From Neolentinus lepideus HHB14362 ss-1 (taxonomy: Eukaryota; Basidiomycota; Agaricomycetes; Gloeophyllales; Gloeophyllaceae): DNA of 64,000 nt. The stretch spans positions 1,350,996-1,414,995 of the forward strand of contig KV425551.1 of assembly GCA_001632425.1 (NCBI GenBank), read 5' to 3'. Under the pieces are notes generated by a model that saw nothing but the letters and a program-made list of their open reading frames with translations, had not been told where the DNA came from and searched no databases. Position 1 is the stretch's first letter, and each line of letters opens with the position of its first letter. Position numbers and translations under genes: made by a program. Below, piece after piece: positions 1-12,043 of the stretch.

Positions 1-1577
1 TTCAGCTCGAGTGTAGGAACTACGACCATGTTTCGTCTCTGTGGGAATACGAAGGATGGATTGACGAAACTACCGGGAACTATGCGAGGACCCACTATGC
101 TGCATACATGGTCAGGCGACTTGATGGGTTGCGTATCATCACTTTGAACACCGATTTCTGTTTGTCGTCTCCTTCGGCTCAAGCATCATTGTAGCCCTGA
201 CCCATCTTGTAGGGTACAGGTACGGTGGATCTTTCAGGTTCATAACACGAGGTGACTGAGGCGCACCACATTTGCTAGGGCAAACGCCTACAACTATATC
301 AACATGACGGACTCAGATCCTTCTGGAATGTTGAGGTTTATTACTGACGAGCTGCAAGACGCTGAGGATGCAGGAGACAGAGGTGAGCGGGACGAGTGTT
401 CACAATATATTTGGCGCTCATGGATATCTTTTCAAGCTTGGATTATCGGACATGTCTTGCCTGGGTGGGATGGTACAAACGCCTTGTACAACCCGTCCAA
501 CCTATGTGAGTGGATTTATATAGAGACTATTCGGAATCTAACTGCCCACCGTCCTCCCAGTCTATCAAATGTAGGTTGATCTACTTCTATAATGTTATTG
601 CGCACTCATGTCTGCTTCCAGCGTCGACCGGTATTCGCCTCATGTCATCGCAAGTCAGTCGTATCGCATCTTCTAAGGAACATAGTGTTCTGACACTCAC
701 AACTCTTAGACACATTCTTCGGCCACTCGCACGAGGATGAGCTATCGGTACGTAATACTAATTCCAGCCGTCTCGTGCTTTCCATCTTCTAATTTGTATT
801 ACCAGATAATATACGCCAACAATGGGACGAACATAAGCGCAGCTACCGCCCTTACGCCCTCCTGGGTAAGTTACATCGCCGTTTGCGTGATGGCACATGT
901 CTTCAATAAGCCTATCTAGGTGTGTCCGTCGATCACGCCGTTGACCAATCTCAACTCCGGATTCCGTGTTTATGAGGTCGATTCAGGCGTGAGGACATTC
1001 AGTCTGAGTTGTCTCTGACTTATAACATCTATGGTTTTGTGTTATTAGACTTTTGATATTTTGGATGCACACACGTATGCATTTCTTCCTCCTTGCCAGC
1101 CTCTTCCTCACGATCTTCACAGTTATTGGGCGGATGTGAACTCTTTCACGGACCTCGACAATCAAACGGAATATGGTCCTGCATATCGCTACGAATACAA
1201 CACTCGTGAGACCTACGGCGCCAATATCACTTGGGGTCCCAATGACCCTTTGAACGCGACTTGGTGGCATCTAGTTACGGAAGGTTTGCTTCGTTCTCTC
1301 CTTTCATACGCTTCCGAAATGCTAATGTGTCGCCATTACAGCTATGGAGGCCGATCCGTCTTTAGTATCGGTGAGATTCTATCTTAGGCCTCCTGACTAT
1401 ATCGTTTTGACGTCCGTGTTTCTTATCTAGACCTTCAATACTTACGAAGGCAAGAGCTCTGTTCGCACCAGCTCTTGTACCGGCGAATGCGCTACTGCCA
1501 AGATATGCTACCTTCGCAGCGGATCTGCTAGTCTGGCTGCTCAAAACTGCCCGTCAGGCTATGGGTCTGTGCAGTGA
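1..1577 (+). CDS. Acid sphingomyelinase-like phosphodiesterase, 3' part
   Basis: The gene is cut by the left edge of the window. The opening frame begins at base 3 and reads ARTHYAAYMVRRLDGLRIIT, followed by the LNTDF segment typical of fungal acid-sphingomyelinase-type calcineurin-like phosphoesterases. Later exons carry IIGHVLPGWDG and FFGHSHEDE, which are the metal-binding GH and GHxH motifs of the catalytic domain. The C-terminal region is Cys-rich (SCTGECATAKICYLRSGSA) and ends at TGA 1575-1577. At least eight short introns are needed, including a 10-nt exon at 561-570 that supplies FYQI. The family hydrolyses sphingomyelin or related phosphodiesters and is usually secreted or vacuolar. 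The signal peptide would lie outside the window. Family assignment is good; the exact substrate is unknown. Confidence 0.85.
561..570 (+). other. 10-nt microexon in the sphingomyelinase-like gene
   Basis: CCCAG|TCTATCAAAT|GTAGGT is flanked by good splice sites and supplies FYQI between NPSNL and VDR, the expected family sequence. Confidence 0.75.
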
Positions 1578-1993
1578 AGTGCTGAGGGGAAAGGTACTGA
1601 ATTATATTGCCGTGTCTTGGTAATATGTCGTATATTCCTCGTTCATTTTACTGTATCATCAGTACGAAGTGTAACGTACAGAATTATACGTGCCTTCATG
1701 GTGATGCGTTTCCCGAACACCACCGGAAGACAAATCGCGAAACAAGATTTGCACGTACATGTACAGCAACTACTAATAGGCCAGTGCTTGAGCATGTGCA
1801 TAACATCGGGCGCGTCTCCAAACTACCTTCTACAGATGTGCCCCGTCTCCATAACCTCAGATGAATTATCTCCCATATTTTGGGGCGTACAGTGTGAGTC
1901 GTCGCCTATAAAGCTCCATGTCATCAAAACCCAGCTCACCATATATTCAGCCTATATCCATGTTATCGATGCAAGGTATAATCCGCCATGCAC
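1578..1993. other. Intergenic, convergent 3' ends
   Basis: This stretch lies between the stop of the sphingomyelinase-like gene and the stop of the minus-strand acetyltransferase. It is AT-richer than the flanking exons and holds only overlapping short open frames with no recognisable domain. It most likely contains the two 3' UTRs. Confidence 0.5.
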
Positions 1994-2795
1994 TTATTCC
2001 TGATATGTCCATTCAAAGATCTCCAGACTCCACTTCGGACTACCAACCCTACCAGGCACTGTTAGTTCAAGGTGATCCTCGACGATCCCCTTGAATTTGA
2101 AACCGCTCTTCTCGAATACGCGCCTGCTGGCGACGTTGCCCTTCCGGACGTTCAACATGATCTTGCGGCAATCCATCCTGGGTACGGCCCAATCAATAAT
2201 GAGTGTACGCATGGCAGCAGTCATGATACCGCGGCCGTGGTGGCTGGGGACAAGATAGTCTGACGACGCGCATTCACATTTTCAGTACTTCGTGATAGTA
2301 GAGGCTATACTAATACGACATGCCTCCTATCATGTATACAATCCCGGGATCGCCGTTTGGTCTAGCCTCGTTTTCATTGCGAAGGTGAGCCCTTTCGTCC
2401 GGGTCGACGACTTCGGCAAACGACGACCGTGCAATAGTAAGGTCACCCAGGAATATGTCCGTCCCGTCTCCTTTAACTTCCCTGAGAGTCATGACTGGGC
2501 AGCCGTCAACCACTTTGGGTTCATCGTCCGATCCCTCACGCAGCCGTTCCAAAAGTTCATCTGAGCGACTTCTGACGCGCTTTATCCATTCCTCCGCGTG
2601 CTTTTGAGTGTAAGGGTGAGGCACATTAGAGAGATTGTCGTATACTCGGATATCGTTCAGGTTCTGGGCGATAGCATCCGCATCCGTTGGCCTGAGGGGT
2701 GTGATAATGATGTTCTGATGAGGTGGGGGAAGACGCAAGTAGTGTTCCCCGGTCTGCGGGTTCAGTTGCAAAGGATGCAAGGTTGATGGTGCCAT
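1994..2795 (-). CDS. GNAT-family N-acetyltransferase (RimJ/RimL-like)
   Basis: Two exons encode about 240 residues. The N-terminal half has the beta1/alpha1 pattern IIITPLRPTDADAIAQNLND and the FLGDLTIARS strand. The second exon begins VPSHHGRGIMTAAMRTLIID, which contains the acetyl-CoA-binding motif A (HHGRGI), then NVASRRVFEKSGFKFKG, the classic RimJ/RimL C-terminal motif. ATG 2793-2795 is the start. The intron at 2260-2333 appears to use a GC donor (GCATGT) and a normal AG acceptor, which restores the ...IGDYLVPS reading. The enzyme likely transfers acetyl from acetyl-CoA to an amino group of a protein or small molecule in the cytosol; the substrate cannot be told from sequence. Confidence 0.85.
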
Positions 2796-3354
2796 GTCAA
2801 GAGTGAGGAAGTCAGGCTATGTTCCGAGTGACTCGACGTAACTCGGTTTGATGCGCTAAAATGGGCGGCGACAGTTCGTCAACTTCATACTCTGCTGTGA
2901 GTCAGAATTAACCACTTCCTCTTGCTTGTGCGCCTCACCAACAATGACAAAGTCCTCGTACGAATCACCCGTAGAGATGTAACTCGGCGAGTCCACTGAT
3001 CCCCTCGGTACCGTCCAAGCTTTCAATCCTCTGTACAAGGGATGTATTGTAGGCAAGCGCGAGTCAGTGATGCATGACATTCAGGGCGATACTGGAGTAC
3101 CCCTTGAAGTTAGGCTGGGTGACTGCCCAACGCTTGCAGACAAGTCTCAGAGAGAAGTGGCGTGGGATTTAGTCTGGGTGATCGATAAGAGGTATGTAAG
3201 CAGTCGGTAGCGAGGAAAACTTTCATAACGTCCAGCCTTGCGGCACCGCTGACTTGCACCCCCCCCTTCTCTTGCATCCCTTAAGAGCGACATCCTTGAG
3301 GGTCGCTCTCACTCATTTTCATTGTATTTCTTACTCCTGTGAAAGCTAGACAAG
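2796..3354. other. Divergent intergenic region upstream of EF-2
   Basis: About 560 bases separate the acetyltransferase start from the EF-2 start. A 74-codon open frame at 2856-3080 on the minus strand shows no domain and no typical splicing, so I do not call it. The EF-2-proximal part is pyrimidine-rich and is described separately. Confidence 0.5.
3255..3340 (+). promoter_or_regulatory. Pyrimidine-rich core promoter of EF-2
   Basis: A C/T-rich run (a block of nine C followed by TTCTCTTGC) lies about 90 bases before the EF-2 ATG. A CT-rich leader follows (CTCTCACTCATTTTC). Such CT tracts just upstream of the transcription start are common in strongly expressed filamentous-fungal genes, and EF-2 is one of the most abundant proteins. 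The function is inferred from position and composition only. Confidence 0.4.
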
Positions 3355-6300
3355 ATGGTGTAAGCCTCCAGATCTTTTCGAGTGCCTTCTCTGCATCTCA
3401 TTATCGTATTTCTCCTGCGATGCAGCAACTTCACCGTAGGTGAGTATCGGAACAGGCGTGCAGCGTAAATGAAGAGATGTATTCACGATCGTGCTGTGTA
3501 GATCAGATCCGGGGCCTCATGGACAAGCCCACCAACATCCGTAACATGAGTGTCATCGCTCACGGTGAGTTACTCCGTCCTATCTCTTAATTCTTCGATT
3601 AAACGTCGCGCAGTGGATCATGGAAAGTCCACCCTTACGGATTCGCTTGTCTCGAAGGCCGGTATCATTGCCGCAAAAAATGCCGGGGAGGTGCGGTTTA
3701 CGGATACAAGAGAAGACGAAAAAGAGCGTGGTATTACGATCAAGTCAACAGCCATCTCGATGTACTTTGAGGTCGATAAGGATGAGCTTGGTGCGATTAA
3801 GCAAAAGACGGACGGTGCGTATTTGCACGCAATTCAGCCAAAGTTTCCGTACTGATATGGGACGTAGGTAACGAGTTCTTGATCAACTTGATTGACTCTC
3901 CTGGACACGTCGACTTCTCATCTGAAGTGACGGCTGCTCTTCGTGTCACCGATGGTGCTCTCGTCGTCGTTGACACCATCGAGGGTGTTTGCGTCCAGAC
4001 CGAGACTGTACTTCGGCAAGCTCTGACGGAACGTATCAAGCCTGTCGTAGTCATCAACAAGGTTGACCGTGCTCTCCTTGAGCTGCAGGTCGGTAAGGAG
4101 GAACTGTACCAGAACTTCCGCCGCGTCATCGAGAACGTCAACGTCATCATCTCTACGTACAATGACGCTGCCCTCGGTGATGTCCAGGTTTACGCTGAGC
4201 AGGGTACCGTTGCTTTTGGTTCCGGTCTGCACGGATGGGGTTTCACTCTTCGTCAGTTCGCCAACCGGTACGCGAAGAAGTTCGGTGTCGACAAGGAGAA
4301 GATGATGAACAAGCTCTGGGGTGACAATTTCTTCAATCCCGCTACCCGTAAGTGGACTACCAAGTCCATTGATGGTGATGGCAAGCAGCTCGAGCGTGCT
4401 TTCAACATGTTCGTTCTTGACCCTATCTTCAAGATCTTCGATGCCGTCATGAACTTCAAGAAGGATTCCATCGGCCCCATGTTGGACAAGCTCGACATCA
4501 AACTTCTCGCTGATGAGCGTGAATTGGAGGGCAAGCACCTTCTGAAGGTCATCATGCGCAAATTCCTGCCCGCTGGTGACTCCCTCCTGGAGATGATAGT
4601 CATCAACCTCCCTTCCCCCGCCACTGCCCAGCGCTACCGTGTCGAGACCTTGTACGAGGGCCCCTTGGATGACGAGTCCGCCATCGGTATCAGGGACTGT
4701 GACCCGAAGGGTCCCCTCGTCTTGTACGTCTCTAAGATGGTGCCAACCTCCGATAAGGGTCGCTTCTACGCATTTGGTCGTGTTTTCTCCGGTACCGTTC
4801 GTTCTGGTCCCAAGATCCGTATCCAGGGCCCCAACTACATCCCCGGCAAGAAGGAAGACTTGTTTATCAAGTCTGTCCAGCGTACTGTCTTGATGATGGG
4901 TCGTTACATTGAGCCTATCGAGGACTGCCCTGCTGGCAACATCGTTGGTCTCGTCGGTGTTGACCAGTTCTTGCTCAAGAGCGGTACCCTCACGTCGTCG
5001 GAGACTGCACATAACATGAAGGTCATGAAGTTCTCCGTCTCTCCTGTCGTGCAGGTCGCCGTCGAGGTCAAGAACGCCGCTGATTTGCCCAAGCTTGTCG
5101 AAGGTCTCAAGCGTCTGTCTAAGTCCGATCCTTGTGTCCAGACTTCCATTAATGAGAGTGGTGAGCACATCGTGGCCGGTGCTGGTGAGCTCCACCTGGA
5201 GATTTGCTTGAAGGTACAGTCATGCCCATGTCTTTAAGTCCGACAAGTTTATAACTAAAAGCGCTACACGTCCAGGATCTCCAAGAGGACCACGCTGGTG
5301 TCCCTCTCAAGATCTCCGACCCTGTCGTCGGTTACCGTGAGACTGTCAAGGCAGAGTCTTCGATTGTTGCTCTGTCCAAGTCGCAGAACAAGCACAACCG
5401 TCTCTTCGTCAAGGCCATGCCCATCGATGAGGAGCTGACTAAGGCCATTGAGGTTGGCAAGGTCAACGCCCGTGACGACTACAAGGCTCGTGCTCGTGTC
5501 CTCGCCGACGAGTTCGGCTGGGACGTCACCGATGCCCGCAAGATCTGGTGTTTTGGTCCCGAGACGACTGGTCCCAACTTGTTGGTCGACGTTACGAAGG
5601 GCGTTCAGTACTTGAACGAAATCAAGGACTCTTGCGTAGCTGGCTTCCAGTGGGCAACAAAGGAGGGTGTCTGCGCTGAGGAAAACATGCGTGGTATCCG
5701 CTTCAACGTCATTGATGTTGTCGTACGTATACACTTTCACTGCTTATCAAGTTACAGACGTCTTAACCTGGTGCATTGCAGCTTCACGCCGATGCTATTC
5801 ACCGTGGTGGAGGACAGATCATCCCCACGACTCGTCGTGTCTGCTATGCTGCTTGCTTGTTGGCTACCCCTGGTCTCCAGGAGCCTGTCTACCTTGGTAA
5901 GCGGCTGCTGAAGTTGGATATTGTCGCTGCTGCTGACGAAAGCCGCAGTCGAGATTCAGTGCCCTGAGAACGCTATCGGTGGTATCTACAGCTGTCTAAA
6001 CAGGCGTCGTGGCCAGGTATTCTCTGAGGAGCAGAGGCCTGGAACGCCCATGTTCACGGTCAAGGCTTACCTCCCTGTCATGGAATCCTTCGGCTTCAAC
6101 GGCGAGCTCCGGTCAGCAACCGGTGGCCAGGCCTTCCCTCAGAGTGTATTCGACCACTGGGAATTGATGAACGGCTGTGCGTTACTGTCCCTTATGGTCA
6201 CAGAGATCCTCATGCTGATTCTTGCCGTAGCTCCTCTCGACAAGGGTGGCAAGCTCGAGGAACTTGTCCGCGGCATTCGTACACGCAAGGGTCTCAAGGT

Positions 6301-6394
6301 GGGTATTTTTGTGACAGTTTCGTTGACACATGGTATTGATGTTCACCGCTAGCCCGACATTCCTTCTCTCGATACTTACTACGACAAGTTGTAA
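3355..6394 (+). CDS. EEF2: Translation elongation factor 2 (eEF2)
   Basis: Ten exons join to 2529 nt, encoding 842 residues, the usual fungal eEF2 length. The first coding exon is only 5 nt (ATGGT) and the second is 14 nt; together with exon 3 they give [20 protein letters not shown]. GTPase motifs are visible: HVDHGKSTL (G1), RGITIKST (switch I), DSPGHVDF (G3) and NKVDRALLE (G4). The exon starting at 5782 carries [13 protein letters not shown], which contains the histidine converted to diphthamide. The protein ends DTYYDKL. eEF2 catalyses GTP-dependent ribosomal translocation in the cytosol. Codons in the long exon (3868-5213) are strongly C/T-ending, as expected for a highly expressed gene. 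The methyltransferase at 24892 belongs to the family that modifies this protein. Confidence 0.98.
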
Positions 6395-6990
6395 ACATTG
6401 CCCGCGTGGGGAGTGTACGTTCGTCACGTTCATTAATGGAAGGTTCTTGTGCTGTTGCCTGAATACGAATGTTGTACTCTGACTAAGACGATCCATTGCA
6501 TTTTTCATACTCTCTTTCTCTTTCTGTAGCATTTTCTACGTGCTGTACTCTAGCACGATTCCGCGAAATGAATCTGCTTATACTATCGTTGGTGGAGCCG
6601 TTAGGTTACGGGAAGGCGCTACCTTACTCATGATTAAGAGTACCATTAGCTGGGTCTGCAAGTTATCTGGTATGAGCAGGTACATAACGGACTGATCTGC
6701 TGTATATGGCATGACGATCATGATGCAGCACACCAACGTAGATTCGATGCGTGTGGTTAGAACGGTTAGACCGTGTACTTGCGAAGCACGTCACCATGCG
6801 AAAGGATCAATTCTGTCCGGTTGCCATACAATAGGCTATCTAGAGATCCAGCAGAACGGAGACAGCGACGGAAGTATATCAATGTCTGGTATGTTATTTT
6901 ATTGCAAAGCCTGAGACATGTGTTCGAACTCCGCAATAACCAGGCGGGCTCTTCTACAGCATCCCGATAGCGGGTGTCCGACCACACGCT
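6395..6990. other. Intergenic region between EF-2 and FCP1
   Basis: The first part is the EF-2 3' UTR, T-rich with CTCTTTCTCTTTCTG runs. The second part is the FCP1 upstream region. Short overlapping frames on both strands lack any recognisable domain. Confidence 0.5.
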
Positions 6991-9900
6991 ATGTCGACGC
7001 CAACTGAGTTATACCTCCCCTCAGACTTCCCATACCCTATCAAAATCGCCTCTATCGACAGCGTCTCTACTTCTTCCGTTGAACGAGGCACACGGCTCTT
7101 GAGCTATACATTCACTTACGTTTCTCCCGATCGTGCAGTTCGGCCTGAGCCACGGTACGGCACATGGGATTCCACGGTCGAAGGGACCATCGATAAATGG
7201 AACATCAAGGCCGGTGACATTATTTCGAAAGGCAGGGCAGAGGAGCGGCCGGCGCTGTTGGTCACAGAACCATGCAAACATGGAGTCCAAATTGGCGGTC
7301 TCTGTGGGCTGTGCGGGAAGGACATGACAGAGTACGTTCCATCACAATAAGATTCCTGATTTCCGCTCAGCGTGTACAGTTATGACTACACTGGGTACTC
7401 GGATGCATCCCGAGCATCTATACAAATGACACATCTGGCACACGGACCAACCGTATCACTCGAAGAGGCGCGACGAATAGAAAGGGAGACCGCGGAGCAT
7501 CTACTGCAGTCCCGGAAGCTATCTCTGATTGTTGATCTGGATCAGACCATTGTCCATGCTACTGTTGATCCTACGGTCGGTGAATGGATTGCAGAGGGTG
7601 AAGCTTGGGAGGCGAAGCAGGCAAAGAAAGCAGAGAAGGTATCTTCCACACTCAAAGACGAAGACGATGTCGATAGTGACAGCGACTCCGACTCCGACGA
7701 GGATGATGACGATGAACCCAACCCAAACTGGGAAGCGTTGAAGGACGTTAAAAAGTTCAGGTTGGCTCCTGAAGCCTTCGGGGCGCCTCCTGGTCGGGGT
7801 CCTTATAGGAGCAAGGCTATGCTCATCGAGAACGAAGGCTGTCTCTATTACATCAAGCCTAGGTGAGCGCCAAGATATATTGGAAACGCATCCACTAATG
7901 CATTTTCACTGATACATCGGGAAGGCCCGGGTTGTATGAGTTTCTGCACAGCGTCGCTACCAAGTACGAGATGCATGTATACACCATGGGGACACGTGCT
8001 TACGCAGAAGAGGTGTGTAAAGCCATCGATCCCGATGGTAAGCTCTTTGGAGGTCGCCTTCTGAGCAGAGACGAGAGCGGTAGTAAGTCTACACCGAGCC
8101 ACGTCCTGCGTCCTGCGGGGCTCTGTACTAACTATTGAGCCCTCAAGGTCTTACCCAGAAGAGCTTACAGCGCTTATTTCCCTGTGATACTTCTATGGTT
8201 GTCGTTATTGACGATAGAGCAGATGTCTGGGAATGGTGTCCTAATCTTATTAAAGTCGTTCCTTGTACGCACACCGTTCTGTCCTTTACGATCAAGCACT
8301 CACACGAATAATTTACAGACGACTTCTTCATTGGCATAGGTGACATCAACTCTACCTTCTTGCCAAAACTGAGTGCCCTAGCCTCAATGGTCCCATCTCC
8401 ACCCTCTTCGGTTGACTCCGCTTCTCCTCAGCCAGAGCCAGAGTCCGCTGAGGGTTCCGCGCCATCATCTCCCACGTCCACAGCAGTGGCTCTTTCGCCT
8501 TCGCCGTCTGCTTCATCTACTCTTCTGTCGAGTCCTGCCGAAGAACAAGAAGAGCTGACGAAATCTGCTCTTATAACGCAGAACTCATTAGCACTGGAGG
8601 CTCAGCTTGAAGATCGCCCCCTGGCCAAGAAACAGGAAGAGCTGCAGAGTGGGGACCGGGAAGAGACCGCGCAGGGAGAGTCTCGGCCAAGCGAAAGCCC
8701 AAACCCGGAAGTAGCAGCCGAAGAACATCTAGAAGACGGGCCTACAAAACATTTGAAGCCAGTTCGGAAGGCTTTATTAAGGAATGATGACTCTGAACTC
8801 CAAAGAGTGCATCATGTAAGTCTCCATCGTTTCTGCTAGTGGTCTTGAAAATTAATACATTTTGCAGCTGTTGGAGGAAGTTCATCGACGTTTCTATGAT
8901 GCATATAACGCTAGTCGACGAGAGAAGAGCTCTGATAAACGGTCAAAGAGAGGCGATCTGACTCCTTATGATGTTAAAGTGAGGAACATTCAGTTGGTGA
9001 GAAAGGCTTGGTCTTAAATCCGTCGTTCAGAACATTATACCCCGTCTACGCATGCGGACCTTGGAGGGCGTGCACATCTTGTTTTCGAGTGTGATTCCGC
9101 TTGATACTGACCCCCAAAGTACTGAGATTTGGCGCATGGCATATGCTTTTGGTGCGCAGTGTCATACTGAATTATCTAGCGAAGTCACACATGTCGTCGC
9201 CGCCAAGGTATGTGGACACATAATCGCGAGTGAACAGCTTCCTCACGCTGTACTACCCAGCGAGGAACCGCTAAGGTGGACGCTGCACGACGACGTGGTG
9301 GGATCAAAATCGTATGGCTGAAGTGGTTTACTGATTCCATAGCACTATGGCGGCGTCAGGACGAGACACCATATTTGTTGGATGAACCGTCAGTCCCTGC
9401 TGAAGCTGCTAGTTCGAGTCCTATTGCGGATTCCAATCAGATTTCATCTGATCCAGAACCAGATACCGACGACTGGGATCCAGACGATGCTGTTGAGGCC
9501 CGGGCTGAGCCGCTTGTCCTAGACGATGTCGATTGGGACGCTGTACGAGACGAGGTCGACGCCGCCATGGAGGAGAGTGATGGCGAGGACGGCCAAAGCG
9601 TCAAGAGTGTAGCTACCAATGGCGAATTCTCGGACGATGATGTATCCATTACTGACGAGAGTGTGGCTAGGTATGTGGATGACGCCTGTTCTTACCTGTT
9701 CTTTGATTCACAGAAAGTGTCGCAGTGCCCAGTCGACCCCGCGTCTAAAGCGCAAGCGTCTACGAAGTCTCACACCTTCCGAAATCAGTGGTCTGAGTAA
9801 CATGGACGCTGAGAACCTACGGTCGCCGCTTGCCAAGCGCAAGAAGATCGCGATGGAGCGATCAGGGTCCTCAAAACTGAAGGAAGCCATCCATGCCGAG

Positions 9901-10074
9901 GAGCTTGAAGAGAAATCTTCAGTCACCAACGGTCCGGATAGGCCTAACAGCCCTGCTGCTGTCACCGCTCCGACTGCGACGATCAGCGAGGAGGAAGAAA
10001 GTGACGAGGACGAGGACGGGTTTGATCTAGACGACGATTTCCTGGCCCGTGAATTGGAGGAGGAGTTGGGATAG
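6991..10074 (+). CDS. FCP1: RNA polymerase II CTD phosphatase FCP1
   Basis: About nine exons encode roughly 880 residues. The N-terminus has the FCP1-specific region (PYPIKIASIDSV...) and the Cys-rich EPCKHGVQIGGLCGLCGKDM. The FCPH catalytic domain follows, with the DxDxT phosphatase motif as LIVDLDQTIVHAT, VYTMGTRAYAEEV, and VVVIDDRADVW, the second acidic motif. A BRCT domain starts at LEGVHILFSSV (about 9060) and ends at GGIKIVWLKWF. The tail is acidic (EEEESDEDEDGFDLDDDF). FCP1 dephosphorylates Ser2/Ser5 of the Pol II CTD in the nucleus to recycle the polymerase. An acidic Asp/Ser/Glu insertion (about 7660-7720) sits just after the catalytic motif, as seen in other fungal FCP1 proteins. 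Confidence 0.95.
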
Positions 10075-10322
10075 CCGCTCCTTTGTTCGGGTCCGGGCTC
10101 CGCTGCTGTTCATTGTATCCTACGAAGTCATGGACCAAGACGAACTGTAAGCTATTCCCTGTTGTATCATATCTGCTCCCTCTGCATTTTGTGGAACATC
10201 ATGTATGTATTATTATCGGGCACATTGCTGATAGAGATGTTCACTGGTCCTGACGAGCTTCTCTGCGTGAACATCACGCATGAGACAGGTTAGGGATTGC
10301 TGTAGTAGCCCTCCTACCCTGA
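10075..10322. other. Short convergent intergenic region
   Basis: The 3' ends of FCP1 and the minus-strand peptidase gene face each other here. No gene or repeat is seen. Confidence 0.5.
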
Positions 10323-11069
10323 CTAGCTGCAATAGAGCTTCCACAGCCTCTTGAGCTTTTGGCCAGTGGCAGCATGGAATATCTCATCGTTATACTCCTT
10401 GGTCTTCATGGTTTCGTTGAGCTTACGTATCTTTCCGGGGCCGTATCGCTCTTCTATCCAGTTGAGAAAATACGCTGTATGCTGGTACCCCGCGTCCCAT
10501 CTGACCGCAGGCTCGCGTTTCCAATGGGGAGGGGCGAGGTTAGCGTTCAGTCGCACCCAGTCTGCCATAAGTCGCATCAGCGGGTACAAAAGGATTGTAT
10601 TAGGACACTCAACGAACCTGCTACGCCCTCTATCATTCCACCTGGACACTTACCTTTACCATTGTACTGGAAGCAGTGGACCATTTCGTGAGTGAGCACG
10701 CCCATGATCTCCGCGGTGGCTCGGTCCGCCGAGTTGACGATGTGATCTAGCGACATGTGTATCTGCTTGTCTTTGTCGCTCCCGAATGTGTATGCGACGC
10801 CTTCCATGGGCTTGAGCACCAGGAGGACCGTCTGGACACTTGGCGTCCCGCTTGGATAAGGAACAAGTTGAGACAAGGGACTTGCATACTTACTTTTGGG
10901 GGGCCGTTTCCTGGGTGTACAACCACTTGAATACTGACAGAGCAGCTTCTTGTAGTGCCTCGGTGGGCTTTACGGCATCGAAGAAGAGCGTCGCACCGGG
11001 ATGTGTCAAGTCTTCTACCTTGAGATCAAACTCCGGAATGGGCCACGCTGGTGGCGGGTGGGGAGCCAT
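10323..11069 (-). CDS. Basic-secretory-protein (BSP) family metallopeptidase
   Basis: Spliced exons encode about 210 residues. The zinc motif HExxH is present as GVLTHEMVHCFQYNGKGKCP, followed by GGMIEGVADWVRLNANLAPP and the WDAGYQHTAYFLNWIEERYG block, all hallmarks of the plant/fungal BSP family (PF04450). Introns lie near 10846-10888 and 10568-10617; splicing at the second restores EGVADWVRL. The start chosen is ATG 11067-11069 (MAPHPPPAWPIPEF); an upstream in-frame ATG at 11085-11087 would add six residues. Neither start gives a convincing signal peptide, although the family name implies secretion. Likely a zinc protease, possibly defence- or stress-related. Function is inferred from family only. 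Confidence 0.9.
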
Positions 11070-11284
11070 AATTAACAGGATTTCCATCAAATACTAAATC
11101 CGCGCATCCTTCCACACAAGATTACACGTGTACGTACTGCAGCGAACGTGAGTACAGGAAGAGAATAACTGGGCAAGGGAACACTATTAGTACAGGACGA
11201 AATGAAGAATGCTGATATAGTAATACAATGCTAATACAGTGCGAATACCTCTCTCACCCTCGACACAAATAGGGCGGATGGGCA

Positions 11285-12043
11285 CTATGAACTGGGGATA
11301 CCTGCAGCCGCCTCTAGTCTCAATACCTCCGCTCTCAATGCATCACTGCCTTCCTCCAAAAACTTGCAGTACTCCACGGCACGAAACAAAACACCGCTCT
11401 TTCCCTGGCTACGTCCTTTAGCTCTATTGCCACTCCCTTTCGGACGTCCTCGCGTGGGCATGCCAATTGCCACTGAGCTCCCCTCCGGTGCAAGCAGCGC
11501 GATGAGCTGAGCGTAGCCGTCCCGTATCGCGTTCCTGCGCTTCTGCTCTGACATGATGTGGTTTAATCTCTTCTGCGGCGAAGAAAGAAGGGTTTTAGCG
11601 CGCGGGTTTGCCTGTGCATGGTGGTTGGATGGGGAGGATGCTACAGACGCAGATGCGGGTGGTGTTACTGAGTGTGATGATGATCGGCGGGGTGGCTGGT
11701 CTCGATGATTAGAGTAGTATGACTCGAGGTCAGTTGCTACGCGGGATGTTGAATGCCCACCGAAAGGGGAGGTGGGCGGTACGTTATTAGGATAAGGTGG
11801 CTCGAGAAACGCCCCGTATCCATGCGCTGGACCATTCTCCACAAAGAGCGCGTCTGTCCCTTCGACGTCAAAGTTGAAGTTGTCAAGGAAGCCAAAGAGA
11901 TCTGTTGTCTCTGAGGGGGAGAACAGACCCGCAGAGGGCGGTAACGGCGGGGGCGGGGGAAAGAGGTTTTGGAGGGCTGGATCGAATGAAAAGTCGAAGT
12001 CGGCAAAGGGAGCTGGAGACTGATTTGGGTATGAGTGGGCCAT
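11285..12043 (-). CDS. bHLH transcription factor
   Basis: A single exon encodes 252 residues. The C-terminal part holds the basic region and helix 1, KRLNHIMSEQKRRNAIRDGY, then a Gly/Arg/Lys-rich loop (GMPTRGRPKGSGNRAKGR) and helix 2 (GVLFRAVEYCKFLEEGSDAL) running into a leucine-zipper-like stretch. The E-box-contacting H..E..R pattern (H, E, RR) is intact. The N-terminal half is Pro/Ser-rich and low complexity. The start is ATG 12041-12043 (MAHSYPNQ); the longer open frame to 12253 has no upstream ATG. It likely binds CANNTG/E-box DNA in the nucleus. The gene is divergent from the Zn2Cys6 gene 209 bases away. Confidence 0.9.
   Translation of the reverse strand: MAHSYPNQSPAPFADFDFSFDPALQNLFPPPPPLPPSAGLFSPSETTDLFGFLDNFNFDVEGTDALFVENGPAHGYGAFLEPPYPNNVPPTSPFGGHSTSRVATDLESYYSNHRDQPPRRSSSHSVTPPASASVASSPSNHHAQANPRAKTLLSSPQKRLNHIMSEQKRRNAIRDGYAQLIALLAPEGSSVAIGMPTRGRPKGSGNRAKGRSQGKSGVLFRAVEYCKFLEEGSDALRAEVLRLEAAAGIPSS

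Noticed and set aside
3918..5195. 425-codon open frame antisense to EF-2
   Set aside because: It is a shadow frame created by the strongly biased codons of the long EF-2 exon. The encoded protein has no domain and is Asp/Leu/Val-rich, as expected for the antisense of such codons.
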